From Gammaproteobacteria bacterium (GTDB lineage: Bacteria; Pseudomonadota; Gammaproteobacteria; Pseudomonadales; Pseudohongiellaceae): a DNA stretch of 7,861 nucleotides. Where the stretch lies: contig DMJN01000017.1 of assembly GCA_003451715.1 (NCBI GenBank), positions 1-7,861 on the forward strand, written 5' to 3'. Shown one piece after another: positions 1-7,081 of the stretch. The number at the start of each line of letters is the position of its first letter. The first letter of the stretch is position 1. Made by a program: the position numbers and the translations under genes. The notes below the pieces were generated by a model, which worked only from the letters and a program-made list of their open reading frames with translations, searched no databases and was not told the origin of the DNA.

Positions 1-204
1 CACAAAGGTAGTGTAGGTTGTCGCGACTGGTCTGACCAAATTCTGATCGAAGTAGTCATTGAATGCGAAGACTCGTTCATTAGCCGAGCGCCATGGATCC
101 TGTGTTTGAGCCTGGCTGTTGGTGACGTAAGTAAAAAATAGCAAAGTCACTGTAATAATTGCTTGGAGCGACCATCGAACATAGCTTTGGGGTAATAGTT
201 TCAC
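1..204 (-). CDS. mlaA: MlaA/VacJ-family outer-membrane lipid asymmetry protein, N-terminal 68 codons only
   Basis: Reading the minus strand from a GTG at 202-204 gives 68 open codons that run off the window at base 1. An in-frame TAA lies six codons upstream and no in-frame ATG is available, so GTG is the likely start. Residues about 1-32 form a signal peptide: K2, R10, then a hydrophobic core (AIITVTLLFFTYV) and a probable signal peptidase I site at S-Q-A before Q33. The mature start DPWRSANERVFAFND, followed by a VRPVA element, matches the MlaA/VacJ opening (E. coli has DPLEGFNR...FN...VRPVA). In E. coli, MlaA is an outer-membrane lipoprotein that removes mislocalised phospholipids from the outer leaflet and hands them to MlaC. 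No cysteine occurs in these 68 residues, so this is not a lipoprotein as read. It lies 93 bases downstream of hrpA. Family assignment is by remembered motif; most of the protein is outside the window. Confidence 0.8.
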   Translation of the reverse strand, partial: MKLLPQSYVRWSLQAIITVTLLFFTYVTNSQAQTQDPWRSANERVFAFNDYFDQNLVRPVATTYTTFV

Positions 205-297
205 GGCAAATACTTTGTGTTAGCTAGTATTACAAATCGACAAAAGAGGTCGGACGACTTCGGCTAACGTAGGCCAACGAAGCATACCCGAGTTTAT
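205..297. other. Intergenic gap between hrpA and the MlaA-family gene
   Basis: This 93-base gap contains no gene. On the minus strand, short arms CTTCG/CGAAG (278-282 and 258-262) can pair but leave a three-base bulge, and the only T run (four bases) is about a dozen bases downstream, so a terminator is not supported. A TG-T-AATACT string on the minus strand is a weak extended -10 candidate for the MlaA gene with no matching -35. No good Shine-Dalgarno precedes the GTG at 204. Confidence 0.6.
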
Positions 298-3200
298 TCA
301 GCGCATCAATTGTTCAATCAGTTTATCCAGCCTCTTGGCAGATACCGGCAAGCTGGTGCCGAGAGACTGGGCGAAGAGCGAAACGCGGTACTCTTCAATC
401 ATCCATCTCAGGGTTTGCAATTCCGCCTGCCTGCCAAGTTCCAAGTCAGACCCGATGGCCTGGTAGCGATTCCAATATTCTCCCAGTTCACGGGAGTTGG
501 ACCGATCTTTGACTCCCACATGGGGCAGTTTCTCAAGCCGCGACTGAATGGCCTTGAAATAACGGGGCATCTCCTGCAACCAAATAAACAGTGTGTTGCT
601 TAGAAAATGTTCGGGCAATAAATGCTCTATCTGTTGCCGGACATCTGTTGCCAGGTAATTCAGATCCGAGCCATCCAACGAATCCAGTCGTCTGAAAATC
701 TGCAGGCGGGCAGGCAGCACGAACCGGAGGACTTTTATGATCTTCTCACTAACCTGGTGCAGGTCTTGTTTGCCTGCCTGTAGAGCACTTTCAAATTCCT
801 GCCTCGAACGCGGCACTTGCTCATCGATATCAAATGCGGCGGCGTAGCTGGCAAATAATGCATCCTCGGCAAGACCGGCAAGATTAGCCGGAATCATGAG
901 GGTCAATTCTTTAACGAGCCGAGAGAAATTCTTTCGAAGCATGTTACGTTGTTGCACGCTACGTAGCATATAGAGCCGTACCAGGCCTGCTCGCATTTTA
1001 AGTTGGGATTCGGCTTCATCGGCCAGCAATTCGATACTCACCGAGTCGGTCTTGTCCACTAAGGCAGGGTAGCGAATCAATACCAGTTCTTCACCAATTT
1101 TTAGCTGTTCCGGCAGAGTATCGATTGTCCAGTCAGTCAGCCCCTGCTGCTCGATGTCGTGCCCGTAATAACTGCTGTGACTGTGGGTTTTCGGCTCGCC
1201 GGGCGATGCAGTATTTCGAATTTGTAGCTCCCTGACCTGCTCTGAAAACCCCAACTCCTGATCGTTTTCTCCAAGCAACCTCAGCTTGATACGCAGGTGC
1301 GGGGGAATTTCGATGCGCTGAAAATCTTCCCGGGACAGGTCCAACTTCTTGCGCAGTCGAATCTGCGCCAGCAGCGAGTCTATCAGCTCACCGTCTGATG
1401 GCGACATCTGAGGCAGGACTGCATCGACAAACTCGCCGATAGGAATGAATTGTTTGCGTGAGGATTTAGGTAATCCCTTGATCAGGGCCAGACACTTCTC
1501 TCTAATAATTCCGGGCACCGCCCAGTCAATGTCAGCCTGATTGAGTTGATGGAGAATTCCCTGGGGTACCGCTATGGTAGCTCCGTCCTGAGGGCTACCG
1601 GGATCGAATACATAATCTATCTCCAAGCTATTGTGCTTAAGCGACGCCTGGTCGGGATAGGCATTTACTTCGGCGATTACCCCTTGTGAATCTGAAAACG
1701 CCTCAAGATCCATGGTCAATGACTCATCACTCTGCCCAGTCAGCCATTGTTCGAGCGACTGGGTGGAGATGACATCAGCAGGGATCCGTTCTTCATAGAA
1801 ACGCGCAATCTCACGATCGCTCACCAGCACATCCGGTCGGCGAATTTTTTGCTCTTGCTGTGACAACTCCTCGAGGAATTGTTGATTTTTACTCAGAAAG
1901 GAACATGCCGTTCTGACTTGATTCTCCGCCAGCCCTTCCCGTATAAAAATCTCTCTACAGGCATCTCGATCAATTGTCGAATAGGAAATCAGCGCCTTTT
2001 CGATGATCACCAAGCCATACAGGTGCACCTTCTCATGAGCCATGACTTCCTGACGCTTCTTGCTCCAGTGTGGCTCAAAGTGTTCCCGTTTAACCAGATG
2101 TAAGGCCATCTGTTCGACCCATTGCGGTTGAATCCTGGCTGCCATCGTGGCGAAAGTCTGGGAAGTCTCAATGAGATCTCCGCTAACAATCCATTTAGCC
2201 GCTACCGAGCTCAGCACCGAGGAGCCCAGCAGTGAAAACTTCCTGTTTCGATTACCAAGATAGGTCTTCCCTTCCAGCTTACGGGCGATCTGATTGAGCG
2301 AGCCGGAGATAATACTGCGGTGGATCGACTCATAGCTCGCCGGCGCTTTTCTTAATTTGAAACCCATCTGCTGGCATGAAAACAATAATTGCCGATGCAC
2401 TTCGCGCCATTCACGCATCCGCATGAAGGAGAGAAAATGAGTCTTACAATATTTGCGCAGTTGATTCTGACTTAGATCCTGCCGTTGCGTCTCGTAGTGA
2501 TTCCAAAGATTCACGAATCCCAGGAAATCAGATTCGGGATGGTTGAATTGCGCCAATTTCTGTAGTGCTGCCTGGCGATTCTCGGATGATATCTCGCGTG
2601 GATCCTGAATGCTCAGGACACTGACTATGATAAGCACTTCCCTCAGGCAGTGCTCTGAGTTGGCAGTCACCAGCATGCGTGCGTACCGCGGGTCTACGGG
2701 TAGCATCGCCATCTGCCCACCGATGTCCGTAAGTCGCCGGTTATGCGTCAAGGCATTCAGTTCAACCAGCAGCTTGAAGCCTTCACGTATGGCACTGGGC
2801 TCAGGCGTTTCGATAAAGGGAAAATCCTCAACATCTCCCAGTTTCAAGTACAGCATGCGCAGAATGACAGATGCGAGATTGGTCCGTTTGATTTCCGGAT
2901 CGGTATACAAGGGCCGGGAATCAAAATCTGTTTCAGAATACAGGCGTATGCAGATTCCGTCTTCCAATCTGCCGCAGCGGCCCTTGCGTTGATTGGCACT
3001 GGCCTGGGACACGGCTTCGATCGGCAGACGCTGTACTTTACTCTGCAGGCTGTAACGGCTGATTCTGGCGAAGCCGGTGTCCACCACATACCTGATTCCG
3101 GGTACAGTCAGGGAAGTCTCCGCCACGTTAGTCGACAGTACGACACGACGGCCCGGATGGGGCTTGAATATCTTGAGTTGTTCTGAGTGCCGTAAACGCG

Positions 3201-4182
3201 CGTAGAGCGGCAAGACCTCCATATTATTAAACCGTTGCTTACGTAGCACTGCAGCCGTGTCCCTGATCTCTCGCTCACTGCTGAGAAAAACCAGTACGTC
3301 ACCCGGGCCCTGTTTGGCTGCTGTTTCTGACACAGCTATATCACGAAGCGCAGTAACGATAGCGTCGATCTGCAAGTCATCGTTTTTCTCTTCATTGTTG
3401 AGAGAGACCAGCGGCATATAACGCGTGTCAACCGGATAGGTCCTTCCCGAAACCGACACGACGGGAGCATTATGGAAATGACTGGAGAATTTGTCCACGT
3501 CGATAGTGGCGGATGTGATGATGAGTTTTAAGTCGCTTCGCTTGCCAGTCAGCTGCTTCAGAAAGCCTAACAGGAAATCAATGTTGAGCGATCGCTCATG
3601 CGCTTCGTCGATGATGATGACTTCATAGCGATTCAGGAATCGGTCATTTTGTATTTCCGCCAACAGGATGCCGTCTGTCATCAATTTCAGAAAGCTCGAA
3701 GCGGATTGCTTTTCGTTGAACCTGACCTGGAAACCGACCCCCTCCCCGGGCTGAGTCGCCAATTCTTCGGCTATGCGGTTGGCAACGGAGACAGCAGCCA
3801 ACCTTCTGGGTTGAGTATGGCCGATGAGCCCTCGACGCCCGAGCCCTGCCTGTAGACAGATTTTCGGTAATTGTGTGGTTTTTCCCGAACCGGTGTCGCC
3901 GGCCACTACAATCACCTGATGCGTCTCGAGCAGAGCAGTGATTTCTTCTACTTTTTCCGTTATTGGCAGCAGCGATGGGAAGGTGATTTGCGAGGGAATT
4001 GCCGTGGCTCTGGTTTCACAGGCTGCGATAGAGTGCTCCATGGCTTTGGCCAGCCTGGTAAGCTCCTGGTTTTTCTTTTGCGCAGAAAATCCGGCTTTCT
4101 CGAGCTGCCTTATTTTTCTGCGAAAACGGTACTGATCCGCTAACTGACAGCGATCCAGATCAGATTGTAGTGATTTCTCCAC
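298..4182 (-). CDS. hrpA: ATP-dependent RNA helicase HrpA (DEAH box)
   Basis: The 1294-residue product is almost the length of E. coli HrpA (about 1300). Helicase motifs appear in order: Walker A GDTGSGKT (95-102), DEAH (192-195), SAT (224-226), TNVAETSLTVPG (351-362) and QRKGRCGR (398-405). A winged-helix/HA2 region follows (about 440-530, with SIQDPRE at 524-530), then the long HrpA-specific C-terminal half (DUF3418 type) ending in the conserved RWMIEEYRVS (from 1259) and SLGTSLPVS block. The GTG start is chosen because the N-terminal LQSDLDRCQLADQYRFRRK aligns with the start of E. coli HrpA and the next methionine is residue 48, too far in. A G-rich GGGTGG sits only three bases before GTG, a poor ribosome site. 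HrpA is a cytoplasmic 3'-5' RNA helicase linked to mRNA processing and to rescue of collided ribosomes in E. coli. It lies 83 bases after fadD and may have its own promoter. No frameshift or missing helicase motif was seen. Confidence 0.97.
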   Translation of the reverse strand: MEKSLQSDLDRCQLADQYRFRRKIRQLEKAGFSAQKKNQELTRLAKAMEHSIAACETRATAIPSQITFPSLLPITEKVEEITALLETHQVIVVAGDTGSGKTTQLPKICLQAGLGRRGLIGHTQPRRLAAVSVANRIAEELATQPGEGVGFQVRFNEKQSASSFLKLMTDGILLAEIQNDRFLNRYEVIIIDEAHERSLNIDFLLGFLKQLTGKRSDLKLIITSATIDVDKFSSHFHNAPVVSVSGRTYPVDTRYMPLVSLNNEEKNDDLQIDAIVTALRDIAVSETAAKQGPGDVLVFLSSEREIRDTAAVLRKQRFNNMEVLPLYARLRHSEQLKIFKPHPGRRVVLSTNVAETSLTVPGIRYVVDTGFARISRYSLQSKVQRLPIEAVSQASANQRKGRCGRLEDGICIRLYSETDFDSRPLYTDPEIKRTNLASVILRMLYLKLGDVEDFPFIETPEPSAIREGFKLLVELNALTHNRRLTDIGGQMAMLPVDPRYARMLVTANSEHCLREVLIIVSVLSIQDPREISSENRQAALQKLAQFNHPESDFLGFVNLWNHYETQRQDLSQNQLRKYCKTHFLSFMRMREWREVHRQLLFSCQQMGFKLRKAPASYESIHRSIISGSLNQIARKLEGKTYLGNRNRKFSLLGSSVLSSVAAKWIVSGDLIETSQTFATMAARIQPQWVEQMALHLVKREHFEPHWSKKRQEVMAHEKVHLYGLVIIEKALISYSTIDRDACREIFIREGLAENQVRTACSFLSKNQQFLEELSQQEQKIRRPDVLVSDREIARFYEERIPADVISTQSLEQWLTGQSDESLTMDLEAFSDSQGVIAEVNAYPDQASLKHNSLEIDYVFDPGSPQDGATIAVPQGILHQLNQADIDWAVPGIIREKCLALIKGLPKSSRKQFIPIGEFVDAVLPQMSPSDGELIDSLLAQIRLRKKLDLSREDFQRIEIPPHLRIKLRLLGENDQELGFSEQVRELQIRNTASPGEPKTHSHSSYYGHDIEQQGLTDWTIDTLPEQLKIGEELVLIRYPALVDKTDSVSIELLADEAESQLKMRAGLVRLYMLRSVQQRNMLRKNFSRLVKELTLMIPANLAGLAEDALFASYAAAFDIDEQVPRSRQEFESALQAGKQDLHQVSEKIIKVLRFVLPARLQIFRRLDSLDGSDLNYLATDVRQQIEHLLPEHFLSNTLFIWLQEMPRYFKAIQSRLEKLPHVGVKDRSNSRELGEYWNRYQAIGSDLELGRQAELQTLRWMIEEYRVSLFAQSLGTSLPVSAKRLDKLIEQLMR

Positions 4183-4192
4183 AGGCCACCCA

Positions 4193-4212
4193 TTTATACC
4201 AGGCTGAGTATA
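4193..4212 (-). promoter_or_regulatory. Candidate hrpA promoter -10 elements
   Basis: On the minus strand the fadD-hrpA gap holds TATACT (4207-4212, one mismatch to TATAAT) and TGGTATAAA (4193-4201), which fits an extended -10 (TGN plus TATAAA). No hexamer resembling TTGACA lies 16-18 bases upstream of either. Start from TATACT would leave a leader of about 18 bases before the GTG; start from the extended -10 would leave only about 4 bases, an almost leaderless mRNA. This is motif reading only, and A/T-rich matches of this size arise by chance. Confidence 0.3.
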
Positions 4213-4226
4213 CAGAATTGGCTGTA

Positions 4227-4244
4227 GGCCGCTTTGGGCGGGCC
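4227..4244 (-). other. Small GC-rich hairpin after fadD
   Basis: On the minus strand GGCCCGC-CCAAA-GCGGCC can fold into a six-pair stem with one bulged C and a five-base loop. It begins 21 bases past the fadD TAG. No T run follows, so it is not a standard intrinsic terminator. It could slow 3' decay of the upstream mRNA, pause polymerase, or mean nothing. Confidence 0.3.
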
Positions 4245-4265
4245 AAATATTTGTACAGAGGATCC

Positions 4266-5897
4266 CTATTCCCTGAGTTCTCGTCGCAGAATTTTACCAA
4301 TATTCGATTTTGGCAAATCTGCGACAAAGCGAATTTCTCGTGGAATCTTATAGGCAGTTAAACCGGCCTTGCAGTGAGTGATGATCGATGCGACCTCTGG
4401 GTTACCGTCCTTGCCAACGACGAATAGCCGAATGGCTTCCCCGGTTCTCTCATTGGGAACACCGATCGCCGCACACTCCAACACCCCGGGATGGCTATTG
4501 ACCCAATCCTCAATTTCATTAGGGAAGACATTGAAACCGGACACCAGAATCATGTCCTTTTTACGATCGACTATGCTGATATAACCCTCTTCATCGACCT
4601 GCACATAGTCACCAGTCTTTAACCATCTCTGTTCATTTATCGTTTCCCTGGTCGCCTGCTCCTGCTGCCAGTAGCCGAGCATTACCTGCGGACCCCGAAT
4701 CCACAGCTCACCACGTTCTCCTGCAGGCACTTCCTGCCCCTCATCATCCATCACCAGCATTTCCGTCTCAGGAACCAGCGGGCCTACGGTTCCGAGCTTC
4801 ACCTTGCCGGGGATATTGACCGACACCACTGGCGAACACTCTGTAAGACCGTAGCCTTCGATGATTTCGCAACCCGTCATATCAATCCATTGCTCGGCAA
4901 CCGAGGTGGTCATGGGCATACCCCCGGCGCCGCAGAATTTCATTTCACTAAAATCGATAGATCCTATGTCCTTATGGCGTAACAGCGCGAGGTAGAGTGT
5001 GTTGATGCCTACAAACCCGCTTAGTCGAGTATTTTTTAACAGGCTAATCACATTGTCTATATCACGCGGATTGGTGATGAGAACATTGTGATTTCCGGCA
5101 AATGGCATCGTCAGGCAATGTAGTAAAAAGGCGTAACTGTGGTACAGTGGAAGAGGCGCTGCAATACTTTCCGATTGATCGTCGATGATCAGCAGACACC
5201 GGGCACGCAACTGCATCATGTTTGCGATGAGGTTGTTATGACTCAACATTGCCCCTTTGGCAAACCCGGTTGTGCCGCCTGTGTAGAGAATCAATGCAAC
5301 ATCATTTTCCCGGCCCGCATCAGGATGTTTGACATGAGTGCCCTGGGACTGAACCGCAGTATTGAAATCAGCTGGGGCAGTCAACGAATAGTGCGGGACG
5401 AGTTTCTTGACATATTTTGCACCCCAATTCATAAACTGACGCTTAATTGGATTCTGCAGGTCGCCGAGCTGAGTGACTATCACCGTCTCGATATCGGTTA
5501 ATTCGATAATCGATTCCAACTTGGCACAGAAGCTATTGAGAATAATAATCGCCTTCACGCCCGAATCTTTGAACTGGTGTTCCATTTCATGAGCCGTGTA
5601 GAGGGGATTGGTATTTACAACAACAAGACCCGCTTTTACAGCGCCAAAAAAAGCTATTGGAAACTGCAATAAGTTTGGCAATTGAATAGCGATCCGGTCA
5701 CCAGCTTGCAGCTTAGTCTCGCTCTGCAGGTAGTGTGCAAATCTGTTGCTCAGATCGTTGACTTCAGTGTAGGTGAGTGACTTGCCGAAACAGCTGAATG
5801 CCGGCAAGGAACCATGTTCAACGACGATATAATCAATCACTTCTGTGAGAGAGGAAAATCGCTCCGGCCGTAATTCTTCGGCGAGTGGCTCAGTCAT
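4266..5897 (-). CDS. fadD: Long-chain fatty acid-CoA ligase (FadD type)
   Basis: The enzyme activates fatty acids with ATP to acyl-AMP and then acyl-CoA, the entry step of beta-oxidation and exogenous fatty acid use. The 543-residue protein carries the AMP-binding P-loop YTGGTTGFAKG (205-215), PLPLYHSYAF (248-257), the adenylate motif YGLTE (349-353), the hinge region with TGD (428-430) and DRKKDMILVSGFNVFPNEIED (444-464), and the catalytic-lysine motif PKSNIGKILRREL with K535. These match E. coli FadD (561 residues) closely, including the N-terminal PNLLQ and NPLYT blocks; the C-terminus ends directly after LRRELRE, lacking the short tail of E. coli. There is no signal peptide; the family acts at the inner face of the inner membrane. 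ATG at 5895-5897 lies 5 bases after the vWA stop, with only a weak purine stretch (AAGTAA) upstream, so translational coupling is likely. A related medium-chain or plant-acid CoA ligase is less likely. Confidence 0.93.
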   Translation of the reverse strand: MTEPLAEELRPERFSSLTEVIDYIVVEHGSLPAFSCFGKSLTYTEVNDLSNRFAHYLQSETKLQAGDRIAIQLPNLLQFPIAFFGAVKAGLVVVNTNPLYTAHEMEHQFKDSGVKAIIILNSFCAKLESIIELTDIETVIVTQLGDLQNPIKRQFMNWGAKYVKKLVPHYSLTAPADFNTAVQSQGTHVKHPDAGRENDVALILYTGGTTGFAKGAMLSHNNLIANMMQLRARCLLIIDDQSESIAAPLPLYHSYAFLLHCLTMPFAGNHNVLITNPRDIDNVISLLKNTRLSGFVGINTLYLALLRHKDIGSIDFSEMKFCGAGGMPMTTSVAEQWIDMTGCEIIEGYGLTECSPVVSVNIPGKVKLGTVGPLVPETEMLVMDDEGQEVPAGERGELWIRGPQVMLGYWQQEQATRETINEQRWLKTGDYVQVDEEGYISIVDRKKDMILVSGFNVFPNEIEDWVNSHPGVLECAAIGVPNERTGEAIRLFVVGKDGNPEVASIITHCKAGLTAYKIPREIRFVADLPKSNIGKILRRELRE

Positions 5898-5902
5898 GAG
5901 GC

Positions 5903-7081
5903 TTACTTGGTCAACAGGGTCATGGATTCTTCCAGGCCTTTAACCGAGAGCGGAAACATACGATTTTCAACGAGCTCGCGGGCAACTTCGATAGAATAAC
6001 TGTGCTCCCAGTAATCCTTGGGGGTTGGATTAATCCAGACCACGTGATCGAAGTGGTCTGTTAAGCGCTTTATCCAGACAGCCCCGGCCTCTTCGTTGTA
6101 GTGTTCAATACTTCCACCTACATGAGTAATCTCATAAGGTGCCATAGTCGCATCGCCCACGAAGATAAGTTTGTAGTCCTTGGTGTATTTGTTGATTATT
6201 TCAAAAGTATCAGTGGTTTCGGCATGGCGCCGGTGGCTCTTGGTCCAGATGGATTCATAGATAAAATTATGGAAATAGTAGTATTTCAAGTGCTTGAATT
6301 CCGAACGGGCCGCAGAGAATAACTCTTCACAAAGTTTTACATGAGGGTCCATCGAACCACCGACATCGAAGAGCAGTATTACCTTGACGGCATTATGACG
6401 TTCCGGAACCATCTTTATGTCCAGCAGGCCGGCATTTCTTGCTGTAGAAGAAATTGTGTCATCCATATCGAGCTCTTCATCGGCACCGGTTCGAGCAAAC
6501 TTTCGCAAGCGCCGCAACGCCATCTTGATATTTCGCGTCCCTATCTCGACCGAATCGTCCAGATCCCTGTAGTTGCGTCGATCCCAGACTTTGATAGCGC
6601 GCTGATTACGGCCCTCGTCCTGTCCGATGCGGATTCCTTCCGGATTATAACCGTAGCCACCGAATGGCGATGTGCCTCCTGTACCTATCCATTTGCTGCC
6701 ACCCTGGTGTCGCTTTTTCTGCTCTTCCATGCGCTTGCGAAATTCTTCCATTAATTTTTCGAGACCGCCGAGTGCTTCGATTCTTGCCTTCTCCTCATCG
6801 CTGAGCATGGTTTCCAGCTGCTTGCGCAACCACTCGTCGGGGATCTGGTACAGTGACAAATCATCAAACACTTCGGTATTCTCGAAATACTTGGCGAAGG
6901 CAATATCAAACTTATCAAAATTCTTCTCATCTTTTACCAGGCACATGCGTGACAAGTAGTAGAAGTCATCGACATTGCCGAAGATGACATGTTTCTTCAA
7001 GCATTCAAGCAATGTGAACAGCTCGGTAAACGAAACCGGTAGCCGTTCTTGCTTCAATGTCATGAAGAAGTTGATCAGCAT
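5903..7081 (-). CDS. Cytoplasmic von Willebrand A domain protein, CoxE-like partner of a MoxR ATPase
   Basis: This 392-residue protein has three parts. Residues 1-90 are helical and open with MLINFFMTLKQERLPVSFTE, typical of vWA partners of MoxR ATPases. Residues 91-126 are highly charged and helical (coiled-coil-like EEKAR to EEQKKR), followed by a glycine/aromatic hinge, GTGGTSPFGGYGYNPEGIRIG (133-153). The vWA domain runs from about 230 to the end. Its metal site reads DVGGSM (239-244), with D239 and S243 kept but glycine at the usual first serine; GDAT (309-312) is the probable later MIDAS aspartate/threonine. No signal peptide or membrane segment is seen, so it is cytoplasmic, unlike BatA-type vWA proteins. 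The ATG shares one base with the TGA of the ATPase gene, indicating coupled translation and a two-protein machine. By analogy with CoxD/CoxE, NorQ/NorD and RavA/ViaA it would link the ATPase to a client. The client is unknown and no function is demonstrated. Confidence 0.88.
   Translation of the reverse strand: MLINFFMTLKQERLPVSFTELFTLLECLKKHVIFGNVDDFYYLSRMCLVKDEKNFDKFDIAFAKYFENTEVFDDLSLYQIPDEWLRKQLETMLSDEEKARIEALGGLEKLMEEFRKRMEEQKKRHQGGSKWIGTGGTSPFGGYGYNPEGIRIGQDEGRNQRAIKVWDRRNYRDLDDSVEIGTRNIKMALRRLRKFARTGADEELDMDDTISSTARNAGLLDIKMVPERHNAVKVILLFDVGGSMDPHVKLCEELFSAARSEFKHLKYYYFHNFIYESIWTKSHRRHAETTDTFEIINKYTKDYKLIFVGDATMAPYEITHVGGSIEHYNEEAGAVWIKRLTDHFDHVVWINPTPKDYWEHSYSIEVARELVENRMFPLSVKGLEESMTLLTK

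Noticed and set aside
240..282. Possible intrinsic terminator after hrpA
   Set aside because: The five-pair stem (258-262 with 278-282) needs a bulge to extend, and the four-base T run is too short and about a dozen bases too far downstream.
2743..3186. Plus-strand open frame of 147 codons inside hrpA
   Set aside because: It lies wholly opposite the conserved helicase core, shows no recognisable motif, and looks like an antisense shadow of a long gene.
298..4182. Possible frameshift or split of the helicase gene, given overlapping same-strand frames at 2007-2189, 2844-3089 and 3108-3302
   Set aside because: The 1294-codon frame is continuous and carries all motifs in order with family-typical length; the small frames are out-of-frame readings.
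4207..4244. Full sigma-70 promoter (-35 plus -10) for hrpA
   Set aside because: TTGGCC occurs on the minus strand near 4241-4246, but its spacing to TATACT or TATAAA is far from 17 bases; only the -10 strings are kept, at low confidence.
5139..5501. Plus-strand open frame of 120 codons inside fadD
   Set aside because: It lies opposite the conserved AMP-binding region; its composition fits an antisense shadow.
6341..6754. Plus-strand open frame of 137 codons inside the vWA gene
   Set aside because: It lies opposite the MIDAS and hinge region of a well-supported gene and has no recognisable domain.
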